Assembly (NCBI GenBank): GCA_018055515.1
Contig: JAGPHL010000052.1
Coordinates: 1-14,032, forward strand
Reading direction: 5' to 3'
From: Anaerolineae bacterium
Lineage (GTDB): Bacteria; Chloroflexota; Anaerolineae; B4-G1; SLSP01
DNA length: 14,032 nucleotides
This document shows positions 1 to 7,403 of the stretch, piece after piece; within the stretch, counting starts at the first letter, position 1; every line of letters starts with the position of its first letter. The notes under the pieces were generated by a model. The model did not search any database and was not told the DNA's origin. It saw only the letters and a list, made by a program, of their open reading frames with translations. The position numbers and the translations under genes are program-made.

Positions 1-18
1 TATTTTCGAAGGAGGAGG
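1..18 (+). promoter_or_regulatory. Extended Shine-Dalgarno leader of plsY
   Basis: The window opens with TATTTTCGAAGGAGG, followed by a further AGG, ending 7 nt before the GTG start of plsY. The same T-rich stretch running into AAGGAGG occurs upstream of the solute-binding lipoprotein and glmS, and in a slightly altered form upstream of the gene at 7987. The ribosome-binding role of GGAGG is standard. The conserved T-rich extension is an observation without a known function. Confidence 0.6.
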
Positions 19-25
19 GTACAAG

Positions 26-667
26 GTGAAGATGATCGTTGCGGCACTCGGCGGGTACTTGCTGGGATCACTGCCGGCGGGGTTGCTCTGGGGATGGGCC
101 TTCCGGCGGGTTGACGTCCGCCGTCATGGGACGGGGCGCACCGGCGGGACCAATGTCTGGCGGACGGCGGGCCTTATCCCGGCAGTGCTCACGATGATAA
201 GCGATGGCCTCAAGGGCGCCGCCGCCATCTGGCTCGCGCAGGCGTTACACGTCAACGATTGGGGAGTCGCGCTCGCCGGCATCCTCGCCGTGGTGGGACA
301 CAATTACTCGTGTTTTCTCGGCTTTCGCGGCGGGGCCGGGACGTCAACCAGCGTTGGTGTGGCGGCGGCGCTGTGGCCTTCAGCGTTGCCGATCCTGGTG
401 GGGCTGGCGGTAGGGATGGGACTCCTGGTCGGGCACGCTTCGGTGGCCTCGATTGCCGTTGCGCTGTCGCTGCCCATCCTGTTCGGCGTCTTGAAAATGC
501 CGGCCCTGGTGCTGGTCTTTGCCTTGCCGGCGATGGCGCTCACGCTCTGGGCCTTGCGTCCCAACATCCGGCGACTGCGGCGGCGGGAAGAGAATTTCCT
601 CCCCATCTATCTCAAGATTCCGCCGCCGATCTGTCTTTCGCGCCACCCCGCGCGGCGGGACGAGTGA
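26..667 (+). CDS. plsY: Glycerol-3-phosphate acyltransferase PlsY, divergent
   Basis: This is a polytopic membrane enzyme of 213 residues. PlsY transfers an acyl group from acyl-phosphate to the sn-1 position of glycerol 3-phosphate, the first step of phospholipid synthesis. The family motifs are present but altered. Motif 1 reads GTGRTGGTN at 35-43 with Arg46 kept; the usual form is close to GSGNxGATN. A D-x-x-KG signature lies at 60-64. Motif 2 is GHNYSCFLGFRGGAG at 91-105, with Ala104 where Lys is usual. Motif 3 is RPNIRRL at 178-184 with Glu188/189. The tail after 190 is longer than usual and basic. The start is GTG at 26, preceded by a strong GGAGGAGG at 11-18. The 3' end overlaps the convergent membrane gene by 56 nt. 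The family call is solid; the substitutions leave open whether this is the main PlsY or a paralog. Confidence 0.88.
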   Translation: MKMIVAALGGYLLGSLPAGLLWGWAFRRVDVRRHGTGRTGGTNVWRTAGLIPAVLTMISDGLKGAAAIWLAQALHVNDWGVALAGILAVVGHNYSCFLGFRGGAGTSTSVGVAAALWPSALPILVGLAVGMGLLVGHASVASIAVALSLPILFGVLKMPALVLVFALPAMALTLWALRPNIRRLRRREENFLPIYLKIPPPICLSRHPARRDE

Positions 668-1085
668 GCAGCCATGCCGCAGTGAGCAACACCAGTCCCG
701 CAGCATCGAAGGCGATGAAGCGCAGGCCCGTGGCGCGCAAGCTGGCGTGTCCCGCCGGCAGGGTCAACGCCATCCAGCTTTCGGCGGTCAGCCCGATCCC
801 CTGTTGGACGAGGATGACGGCCAGGCAGACCCGATAGCGCACCGGATCGAGCACCGCCGGCAGGTAGGGGATGACCCACATGAGGAACAGCACGCCGATG
901 CTGCGGGTGAGCACCGCGCCCACCGTCCCCGAAAGTTCGAAGGCGCCGGCGTAGGTCTCAGGATACGCGATAAAGGGGAGCGCGGCGGAAAGGTTCCAGA
1001 GCAGCACGGCCAGAATGGCCCCGCGCGCGAGCCATCGCGTGCGGGTTGACTTCCAACCAGGCTGTGGTAGGTTTGGCGCTGTCAT
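612..1085 (-). CDS. Small four-helix membrane protein, unknown function
   Basis: This encodes 157 residues with four hydrophobic stretches at about 19-43, 52-78, 84-110 and 115-141, joined by short loops, and a basic, polar C-terminal tail. I do not recognise the family. The hydrophobic pattern is regular and is absent from the other frames, which supports real coding. ATG at 1085 is the only good start; the sequence before it has only a weak GGGA element. The last 56 nt are antisense to the end of plsY. The 5' end faces the divergent gene at 1117, leaving about 31 nt for both promoters, so these must reach into coding sequence or lie inside the neighbouring genes. Confidence 0.68.
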   Translation of the reverse strand: MTAPNLPQPGWKSTRTRWLARGAILAVLLWNLSAALPFIAYPETYAGAFELSGTVGAVLTRSIGVLFLMWVIPYLPAVLDPVRYRVCLAVILVQQGIGLTAESWMALTLPAGHASLRATGLRFIAFDAAGLVLLTAAWLLTRPAARGGAKDRSAAES

Positions 1086-1116
1086 TGTTGTCCCATTCCC
1101 GATGCCGGTGAACTCT

Positions 1117-1527
1117 ATGACGATACTCGAGCGGAATCGCCAATTGCGGGTGGTGGCCGAGCTGTTGCTGGTGCATCTGCCCGCGACGTTGAAGCAAGAC
1201 GAACAGGCGCTGGCGCACGACCTCCTGGCCGTGATGGGGACGGCGTTGCGCGAGGTCTATGACGACGCTCAACAATCCGCCAAGGCCTGGGACAAGCGCG
1301 CTTACGATGTGAAGGCCGATTCGCTGCGCCGCGAGTGGGATTGGGCGTTGGGCGCTTCCAACTACGCCCTGGGACTGGCGCTGCGCGCCGATCCGATCAC
1401 GCCGGAATCCCTCACCCGGCTGCGCACCCTCATCGTGTCCGAGCTGGAGCGCCCGGCGCGCAAGCAAATTGCCGATCCCGCCCGCTTCCGGGGCGCGGCG
1501 CAAATCCTCAAATCCCGCCAGAAGTGA
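1117..1527 (+). CDS. Small alpha-helical cytoplasmic protein, unknown function
   Basis: This encodes a protein of about 136 residues, predicted to be mostly helical, charged and soluble, with no signal peptide or membrane segment. Tryptophans cluster around the segment REWDWALGASNYALGLAL, which suggests a compact helical bundle. I do not recognise the family. ATG at 1117 is preferred because GGTGA lies 5 nt upstream; ATG at 1102 would add five residues but has no ribosome site. The reading frame opens further 5', but that part is antisense to the membrane gene and looks non-coding. The gene converges on tex, with 45 nt between the two stops. A minus-strand frame across the same DNA (958-1503) gives an Arg/Gln/His-rich product typical of a shadow. 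Confidence 0.66.
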   Translation: MTILERNRQLRVVAELLLVHLPATLKQDEQALAHDLLAVMGTALREVYDDAQQSAKAWDKRAYDVKADSLRREWDWALGASNYALGLALRADPITPESLTRLRTLIVSELERPARKQIADPARFRGAAQILKSRQK

Positions 1528-1572
1528 GGCGGGCCCTCAGCGCGGCGCCCGGCGCATCAACCGCCGACCGCC

Positions 1573-3711
1573 TTATTCCACCAGCGCGAGACTGATGCGT
1601 CCGCGCTGCAGGTCTACTTCCACGACCTCAACCTCGATCACGTCGCCGACGGCGACTTTTTCGTGGGGATTGCGCACGTAGCCGCTGCCCATGCGGCTGA
1701 TGTGGATCAGCCCGTCGCGTTTGACCCCAATGTCCACGAAGGCGCCGAAATCCACCACATTGCGCACCGTCCCCCTGAGCCGCATCCCCTCATGCAGGTC
1801 TTCGATGTGCAGCACGTCCCCCCGCAGGATGGGGCCTTCCAGCTCGTCGCGGGGATCGCGGCCGGGGCGCGCCAGCGCGTCGAGGATGTCCTCGAGCGTC
1901 GGCTTCCCCGTTCCCAAGTCCTGCGCCAGGGCCTCGAGGTCCCACTCACGGCGCAGGTTCTGGAGCGCTTGCGGCAGGTGTGGATGTCCCAGCGGCAGGC
2001 CCAGCAGCTCGAGCACCTTGTGGGCGACGGCGTAGCTTTCGGGGTGAATCGGCGTGTTGTCCAGCGGCGACTCCCCATCGGGCAGACGCAGGAAGCCCGC
2101 CGCCTGCTCGAAAGTCTTGGGACCCAGGCCGTTGACCTGGCGCAGCGCCTCGCGCGAGCGGAACGGTCCCTGCGCGTCCCGGTACGCCACGATGGTCTGC
2201 GCCATTTTGGGACCGATGCCGGAGACGTGCTCCAGCAGCGCCGGCGAGGCCGTGTTCAAATCCACGCCCACGCTGTTGACCGCCGATTCGATGACGGTAT
2301 CGAGCGCCTCCGACAGGGCTTTCTGATCCACGTCATGCTGATACAGCCCCACGCCGATGGCCTTGGGTTCGATTTTCACCAGTTCGGCCAGCGGATCCTG
2401 GAGCCGCCGGGCGATGGAGACCGCACCGCGCAGTGAGACATCCAGATCCGGCAGCTCCTGCCGCGCCAGTTTGGAGGCAGAATACACGGAAGCGCCGGCC
2501 TCATTGACGAGGGTGTATTTGACCGGCAGTCCCGCGCCGATCAGCCCGGCAACCAGCGCTTCGGTCTCGCGGCCGGCGGTGCCATTCCCGATGGCAATGA
2601 CGGTGACGTGATGTTGCTGCACCAGGCGACGCAGCACGGTCTCCGCTTCCTCACGATGCCGGTCGGGATAGATAGTGTCGGTGGCAAGCACCTTGCCGGT
2701 GGCGTCCACGACAGCGACCTTGCAGCCGGTGCGAATGCCCGGATCAATGCCCAGGACGACCTGTCCACGGAGGGGCGGCTGCAGGAGCAGCGAGCGCAAA
2801 TTGGTGGCGAAGACGCCGATCGCATGGGCGTCGGCGACCTCGGTGAGGGCGCGGCGGGTGTCGCGCTCCACGGCCGGGAACAGCAGCCGCGTGAAGGCGT
2901 CCTCGCGGGCCAGGCGCAGCTCCTCGCTCAGCGGGGACGCCGGGTCGGCGGGAAAATGGCGCGCCAGAATGCCCAGGCTCTCGGAAGGGGGGAGCTCCAG
3001 GCTGAGTTTGAGGACTTCCTCGCGCTCTCCCCGGTTCAACGCCAGAGTCTGGTGGGGACGCAGGTTACGCACGTCCGCGAAGAAGGCGTAGTACATGCGA
3101 TAGACCCCCTCGGGATCCTTCGCCTCATCGGCGACGGCGGCGGTGAGGACCCCGCGCCGTTGCGCTAGGTCGCGGAGTGCGCCCCGCACTTCCGGCGCAT
3201 CGGCAATCGTCTCGGCGACGATGTCCCGCGCGCCGGCATAGGCCTCTTCGACCGTGGGGACTTGCTCGTTGATGAAGGGCGCGGCGAGGGCCTCGCGTTC
3301 CCCTGCGAGGGGCTGCGCCAGGATCAAATCGGCCAGCGGCTGGAGTCCTTTTTCGCGGGCTGCTGTGGCGCGCGTGCGGCGCTTGGGCTTGTACGGGCGA
3401 TAGAGGTCCTCCAGGCGCTGCAGCGTATCGGCGGCGGCGACTTCGCTCTGCAGCTCAGGGGTGAGCACGCCCTGCTCCTCCAGCGTGCGGAGGATCGTCT
3501 CGCGGCGCTCTTCCAGGTTGCGGCGATAGCCGAGCCGTTCGGCGACCTGGCGGAGCTGTTCCTCATCCAGCGACAGGGTGACTTCTTTGCGGTAACGGGC
3601 GATGAAGGGGATGGTGTTCCCCTCGTCCAACAGCGTCGCGGCGGCGCGCACCCGTTCCAGCGCCAATTGGAGGTCTGCCGCTACTGCGGCGAGAATGCCG
3701 TTTGTGTCCAT
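1573..3711 (-). CDS. tex: Tex-family S1 RNA-binding protein
   Basis: This is a full-length Tex protein of 712 residues. Tex is a conserved cytoplasmic nucleic-acid-binding factor linked to transcription and RNA metabolism; its exact biochemical role is not settled. Domains in order: an N-terminal helical region with the characteristic IPFIARYRKE motif near 34-43; a YqgF/RNase H-like domain from about 317, opening with VVLGIDPGIRTGCK; helix-hairpin-helix units at about 485-512 (VSGIGPKMA) and 517-543 (VNGLGPKTF); and a C-terminal S1 domain at about 641-711 containing GTVRNVVDFGAFVDIG. ATG at 3711 has GAGGAG about 6 nt upstream. It follows the methyltransferase gene on the same strand after a 116-nt gap that contains a heptamer repeat array. 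No part is missing or frameshifted. Confidence 0.96.
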   Translation of the reverse strand: MDTNGILAAVAADLQLALERVRAAATLLDEGNTIPFIARYRKEVTLSLDEEQLRQVAERLGYRRNLEERRETILRTLEEQGVLTPELQSEVAAADTLQRLEDLYRPYKPKRRTRATAAREKGLQPLADLILAQPLAGEREALAAPFINEQVPTVEEAYAGARDIVAETIADAPEVRGALRDLAQRRGVLTAAVADEAKDPEGVYRMYYAFFADVRNLRPHQTLALNRGEREEVLKLSLELPPSESLGILARHFPADPASPLSEELRLAREDAFTRLLFPAVERDTRRALTEVADAHAIGVFATNLRSLLLQPPLRGQVVLGIDPGIRTGCKVAVVDATGKVLATDTIYPDRHREEAETVLRRLVQQHHVTVIAIGNGTAGRETEALVAGLIGAGLPVKYTLVNEAGASVYSASKLARQELPDLDVSLRGAVSIARRLQDPLAELVKIEPKAIGVGLYQHDVDQKALSEALDTVIESAVNSVGVDLNTASPALLEHVSGIGPKMAQTIVAYRDAQGPFRSREALRQVNGLGPKTFEQAAGFLRLPDGESPLDNTPIHPESYAVAHKVLELLGLPLGHPHLPQALQNLRREWDLEALAQDLGTGKPTLEDILDALARPGRDPRDELEGPILRGDVLHIEDLHEGMRLRGTVRNVVDFGAFVDIGVKRDGLIHISRMGSGYVRNPHEKVAVGDVIEVEVVEVDLQRGRISLALVE

Positions 3712-3730
3712 AAAGACTCCTCAGCAGAAG

Positions 3731-3805
3731 GTAATGGGTGATGGGTAATGGGGTAATGGGTAATGGGGTGATGGGTAATGGGGTGATGGGTAATGGGTGA
3801 GGGGG
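3731..3805 (+). repeat. GTRATGG heptamer tandem array upstream of tex
   Basis: Ten head-to-tail units of 7 or 8 nt run without a break. GTAATGG(G) alternates irregularly with GTGATGG, and the last unit is GTGAGGG. All units keep register and differ by A/G at one position and by an extra G. The plus strand is rich in GGG and GGGG runs, so it could form G-quadruplexes; on the strand transcribed into tex RNA the leader would be C-rich. The array ends 20 nt before the tex start codon. Next to it, 3808-3822 carries a second small repeat of the unit CCAGCAT. Confidence 0.9.
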
Positions 3806-3827
3806 AACCAGCATCCAGCATCCAGTG

Positions 3828-4661
3828 TCACACACGCGCGAGTTCGATGACGCCATCGGCGGCGAGAGGGGCGCGATGGGCATTTTCACAGACGAAGGCC
3901 CCCTCCTCCTGGTGCATGGCGGCGCCGCAACGCGGGCAACGGAGCAGCGTCTCCAGCGTGCGCGGCGGGATCGGCGTCATGACGCCGGGCTTGACCGCCC
4001 AAATCAGGTCGTAGTCCTCCTGCCAGGTCTGGGTGCGCACCATCTCCAGCCCCAGGGAGTGCAGCCGCTCCTCGAAGGCCTCCGGCGTGCAGGTGCGTCC
4101 CGGCAACAGCCGCGCCAGCTTGCCGATGCGGTTGGTCGTCAGCAGCAGGCCGCCCGGCCGGAGCACCCGCAGCATCTCGCGCAGGACGGCGTCGGGATCG
4201 GGCATGAATTCCAGCGCCTCCAGGCAACTGACCCCATCGAATGTGGCATCGGGAAAGGGCAAGTGGGCGGCGTTCTGCCAGATAAAGGTGAGCTGCGCGG
4301 CCCAAGGCCGGGTGGTGCGGACGGCTTCGCTGAGCATGTCGCGCGCCGCGTCCAGCAGGATCATCCGCCCGTGGAATCCCGCCTGCCGGAACAGCGTGCG
4401 CGCCAGGCGTCCCGTGCCGGCTGCCACATCCAGGAGCAACGGATCGGGGTGCAACTGCATGGCGCGGCTCAGGGGCAGGCCGAGGAACCATTGTTCGTAG
4501 CCGGGATCGTATTGCTTGATGCGGTCGTAGGCTCGCGCCGAGAGGTTGTAGAGGAGGACGACCATTCGCCGCCCCAGATAGGCCCCTTCAGCGATGATCA
4601 GCTGCCAGTAGAGCAACGCCGCCAGCACTGCCAGCCCGGCGACCAGAGCCAGCCATTTCAT
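3828..4661 (-). CDS. Membrane-anchored SAM methyltransferase with RlmA-type zinc finger
   Basis: This encodes 277 residues. The N-terminus (about 3-24) is one hydrophobic segment that should anchor the protein in the membrane. A class I SAM-dependent methyltransferase domain follows, with motif I LLLDVAAGTGRLA at 75-87, an acidic post-I strand ILLDAA, and the LRVLRPGGLLLTT segment at about 164-176 typical of the fold. The C-terminus is a zinc finger: Cys242, Cys245, Cys258, His262 (C-x2-C-x12-C-x3-H). That ligand spacing matches the N-terminal finger of the rRNA methyltransferase RlmA, here moved to the other end. The substrate cannot be told from sequence. ATG at 4661 lies one nucleotide after the TGA of the preceding membrane gene and has no clear ribosome site, so translation is probably coupled. 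Confidence 0.82.
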   Translation of the reverse strand: MKWLALVAGLAVLAALLYWQLIIAEGAYLGRRMVVLLYNLSARAYDRIKQYDPGYEQWFLGLPLSRAMQLHPDPLLLDVAAGTGRLARTLFRQAGFHGRMILLDAARDMLSEAVRTTRPWAAQLTFIWQNAAHLPFPDATFDGVSCLEALEFMPDPDAVLREMLRVLRPGGLLLTTNRIGKLARLLPGRTCTPEAFEERLHSLGLEMVRTQTWQEDYDLIWAVKPGVMTPIPPRTLETLLRCPRCGAAMHQEEGAFVCENAHRAPLAADGVIELARV

Positions 4662-4662
4662 C

Positions 4663-5502
4663 TCACAGCACCCATCCCATCAGGAGGAGCATGGCCATGA
4701 GCCAGAAGGCGATGGCGCGGCGGTAGTGCGGGGCGGGCAGCCGCTGCGTGAGCAGGAGCAGGCCGGGGAGCGCCAGCAGCAGGAGCACGCCCGTCGCCAG
4801 GGGCTGTCCCTGCCAGAGCACGTATCCCGCCGCCAGCAACGGGCCGAGGAATGCCGGCACGCCGGGGATGGCGTAGAGGCCGAGCAGCGCTATCACGGCG
4901 AGGGCGCTGCCCAAAGGCAAGGAGCCCTGGCCCAATGTCGCGCCGAGGAGCCAGGGCAATCCGCCGAGCGCTACTGCTTCACCCAAAGGGCCGGGGCGTC
5001 CGCGTCCCTCGCTCCACAGCGCCAGCAGCTGCGCCCAGGCGCCATGCAACAGCGTCAACAGCAGTGCGGTGCGTCCCAGGGGCAGGCTCAGGAGCACGCC
5101 GGCGACCCACGCCAGCAGCGCCGAGCCGAGCGGCAGCGCGAGTGCGGTGCGTCCTTGCGCCAGCCACCACGCGCGGGCATGCTCCAGGGCGCGGGTGAGC
5201 GTCGCGCCGGGCGCGCCCGGTTGGGCAAAAGGGAGGGCCGGGACCGGCGCGCGCGTGTCCCAATCGCGCCAGGTATGGAGCGGCGTCTTCCAATCGGTGT
5301 AGGTGAGCGCGCGCCATAGCGGCGCCCAGGCGATGAGGACAACGCCGCCGGCGAGCGCCAGTTGCGGCAGCGTTTCCGCATCCAGGGGCCGGGCCACGGT
5401 CCAGGCGCCACCGAGGACCGCAGTGAGCGGAACGAGAAACCAGCCCCCTTCCCAGGGGCCGATCCAGGGGTTGAGGTGTTCGGGCGCGCTTGTCGGTTCC
5501 AT
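4663..5502 (-). CDS. Polytopic membrane protein, unknown function
   Basis: This encodes 279 residues, strongly hydrophobic, rich in Leu, Ala and Gly, with about seven or eight membrane segments. The first two lie near 19-40 and 45-67, a soluble loop of about 40 residues follows, and the rest form a dense helical bundle to the C-terminus. I recognise no catalytic motif; the Asp-rich motifs of UbiA-type prenyltransferases are absent. ATG at 5502 lies 8 nt after a perfect TATAAT on the minus strand, and no Shine-Dalgarno is visible, so the mRNA is probably leaderless. The stop is one nucleotide before the start of the membrane-anchored methyltransferase, so the two are likely made together and may work together at the membrane. 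Confidence 0.78.
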   Translation of the reverse strand: MEPTSAPEHLNPWIGPWEGGWFLVPLTAVLGGAWTVARPLDAETLPQLALAGGVVLIAWAPLWRALTYTDWKTPLHTWRDWDTRAPVPALPFAQPGAPGATLTRALEHARAWWLAQGRTALALPLGSALLAWVAGVLLSLPLGRTALLLTLLHGAWAQLLALWSEGRGRPGPLGEAVALGGLPWLLGATLGQGSLPLGSALAVIALLGLYAIPGVPAFLGPLLAAGYVLWQGQPLATGVLLLLALPGLLLLTQRLPAPHYRRAIAFWLMAMLLLMGWVL

Positions 5503-5510
5503 CAGGCGGG

Positions 5511-5538
5511 ATTATAAGCCAGGTTGGGGAATGAACAA
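5511..5538 (-). promoter_or_regulatory. Sigma-70-type promoter, near-leaderless
   Basis: On the minus strand, TTGTTC (5538-5533) and TATAAT (5516-5511) are separated by 16 nt. The -10 box ends 8 nt before the ATG at 5502, so transcription would begin at or within a few bases of the start codon. It sits between the cation transporter stop and the membrane protein start, which implies a separate transcript for the membrane protein and methyltransferase pair. Confidence 0.6.
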
Positions 5539-5540
5539 CT

Positions 5541-6458
5541 TCACGCACTCGCCGGGGAGCCTGAAGGCGCTTCGCAGGGCTCGACGTGAACGTAGGCGCG
5601 ATCTATGCCTTCCACCGCTTCCACAGCCGCCTGGACCGCGTCGGCGATCTGGTGGGCCTCGTGGAGATTTATGCCCCCATCCACATTGATGTGCAGATCG
5701 GCGACGAGCTGGGAGCCAATATATTCGGTGAGGACTTGATGCACGCGCAGTACGCCGGGCACGGCGGCGGCGGTTGCCGCGAGTTCCTGGCGCAGCTCGC
5801 GGCTCGCGCCGGCGCCCGTGAGATACTTCAGGTTTTCACGGCCGGCCGCGAAGGCGGCGCGGAAGATCCACAGCGCCACCAACGCTCCAGCGATGGCATC
5901 CAGGAGCGGATACACGTAGTGTGAGCCGAAGACGCCGATGAAGGCCGCGATGGAGGTCAGCACGTCGCTGAGGTTGTCGCGGGCAGTGATGGCCAGGGTC
6001 GGGCTGGCGACGGCGGCGGCGATGCGATGAATGGCGAAGTACATGCCGGCTTTCAAGGCGGCGCTCGCCAGCAGGACGAGGGTGGGCAGCCCCGGCTCTA
6101 CGGCGCTGCCGCCCATCAGGAAACGCTCGATGGCGGCGCGCCCGGCCTCATAGCCAGCGTAGGCCATGGCGAGGGTCACCATCAGCCCTACCAGCGGCTC
6201 GAAACGACTGTGACCCTGAGGGTGGGAGAGATCTGGGGGGCGCATGGCCATCCACAATCCGAGGACCATCAGCAGCGAATAGAGCACGTCGGAGACGGAA
6301 TTAGCGGCGTCGGCGTAAAGGGCAACGCTGTGGGAATAGTAAGCGGCGGCGCTCTTGCCAAGCGCCAGCGTCAGGTTGCCCAGGAGGGTGATCAGCATCG
6401 CGCGGCGATAGAGGCGTTGGCGGCCGGCGTCGGGGGTGATATCACGGATCCATTGCAT
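5541..6458 (-). CDS. Cation diffusion facilitator family transporter
   Basis: This encodes 305 residues. CDF proteins export divalent metal ions such as Zn, Mn, Fe or Co in exchange for protons and work as homodimers in the cytoplasmic membrane. Six membrane segments fit the first 205 residues or so. TM2 carries ADAANSVSD at 49-57 (Asp50, Asn53, Asp57), the loop after it has the signature HPQGHSRFE at 79-87, and TM5 carries DNLSD at 161-165, giving a D-x3-D metal site. The cytoplasmic C-terminal domain (about 205-300) has the family's ferredoxin-like pattern ending in YVHVEP. The metal cannot be assigned with confidence. ATG at 6458 has only a weak ribosome site; the gene follows the zinc-ribbon methyltransferase after 48 nt and may be read through from it. 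Confidence 0.93.
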   Translation of the reverse strand: MQWIRDITPDAGRQRLYRRAMLITLLGNLTLALGKSAAAYYSHSVALYADAANSVSDVLYSLLMVLGLWMAMRPPDLSHPQGHSRFEPLVGLMVTLAMAYAGYEAGRAAIERFLMGGSAVEPGLPTLVLLASAALKAGMYFAIHRIAAAVASPTLAITARDNLSDVLTSIAAFIGVFGSHYVYPLLDAIAGALVALWIFRAAFAAGRENLKYLTGAGASRELRQELAATAAAVPGVLRVHQVLTEYIGSQLVADLHINVDGGINLHEAHQIADAVQAAVEAVEGIDRAYVHVEPCEAPSGSPASA

Positions 6459-6506
6459 GGTTGGAGCTCTTGTTGTGTTGATGAAGATGTCTGCGCTGGG
6501 GAAAAG

Positions 6507-7403
6507 CTAGGCGGCTTCGCGGAAGTTGTAGATGGCGCCCTGGCGTTTCCAGGCGCGACCACATCCCGCGCAGGTGAAAGCCGTCGGTGAAGGGGCGCCT
6601 AGCGGCGCGCCGCATTCCGGGCAGGCGAAGAAGGCGTCGGCCGGGGCGGCGTCTTTATCGCCGGCCGCCGCGCGGACAAAGACGCTGGGGCTCCATTGCC
6701 ACCAGCGCCCGGTAGGCTGGATGAGCCGATCCAACGCCACGAGCCAGGCGGCAGGCAACAGCCGCTTGAGCGCTCCAATGCGGAAATGGGAAACGGTGCG
6801 CACCGCTTCCCGCCGCAGGCCGATGCGAGCCAGCTGGTCCCAGATCCAGCGGGGATGGAAATCGAAGTTGAGCGCCGCGAATTCCACGGGGCCCAGGTCG
6901 AAGGGCGACCAGCGCTGGCGGCGCGCTCCATAGCGCGCCAGGGCCTTGAGGTTGTGCTTGTTGGCGAATTCCAATACGAAAACGCCGTGAGGAGCGAGGA
7001 TGCGCGCCACGCCCTCCAATACGGCCGGGGCGTCTACGGCGTGATGGAGGGTGCGGATCATCGTCACGGTGTCGAAAAGGCCCGGCACGAAGGGCAGCTT
7101 GTAAAAATCGGCCATCACGTACACGTAGCGAGGCGTCCCCGACGGGCCGGCCTCCCCAAGGCGCTCGACCGCCTGTTCTAACTGGGTGCTGGCGTAGTCA
7201 AAGAGCACGACGGTCTCGTAGCCCTGGTAGAGATCTGCCAGGCGTCCAAACCCCGCGCCAATTTCGATCAGCCGGCGTCCCTGAGGGGGAAGCAGCACGC
7301 GCAAGGCAGCGCGCTCCGCGCCATCCTCGTAGGCGCGCGAGCTGTCCCAGAACTCCGTGCTATAGCGGGAGCCTTCGTAGTTGCAGATAGGACGTGCGCT
7401 CAT
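6507..7403 (-). CDS. SAM methyltransferase with C-terminal zinc ribbon
   Basis: This encodes 298 residues with no signal peptide or membrane segment. The class I methyltransferase domain has motif I LIEIGAGFGRL at 45-55, an acidic post-I strand VVLFDYA, MIRTLHHAVD in the motif IV region at 115-124, and FVLEFANK at about 142-149. The C-terminus holds a zinc ribbon with Cys261, Cys264, Cys278 and Cys281 (C-x2-C-x13-C-x2-C), reached through an Ala/Asp-rich linker. Similar SAM enzymes act on small molecules, lipids, rRNA or protein; the sequence does not decide between these. Its ATG overlaps the TGA of the upstream single-pass membrane gene as ATGA, a sign of translational coupling. It is not a close duplicate of the methyltransferase at 3828-4661, although both end in zinc-binding modules. 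Confidence 0.82.
   Translation of the reverse strand: MSARPICNYEGSRYSTEFWDSSRAYEDGAERAALRVLLPPQGRRLIEIGAGFGRLADLYQGYETVVLFDYASTQLEQAVERLGEAGPSGTPRYVYVMADFYKLPFVPGLFDTVTMIRTLHHAVDAPAVLEGVARILAPHGVFVLEFANKHNLKALARYGARRQRWSPFDLGPVEFAALNFDFHPRWIWDQLARIGLRREAVRTVSHFRIGALKRLLPAAWLVALDRLIQPTGRWWQWSPSVFVRAAAGDKDAAPADAFFACPECGAPLGAPSPTAFTCAGCGRAWKRQGAIYNFREAA

Noticed and set aside
958..1503. Minus-strand frame opposite the small helical protein
   Set aside because: The product is rich in Arg, Gln and His and overlaps two better-supported genes; a typical shadow frame.
1528..1572. Bidirectional terminator between the small helical protein and tex
   Set aside because: GC-rich with short possible stems, but no stable hairpin followed by a T run on either strand.
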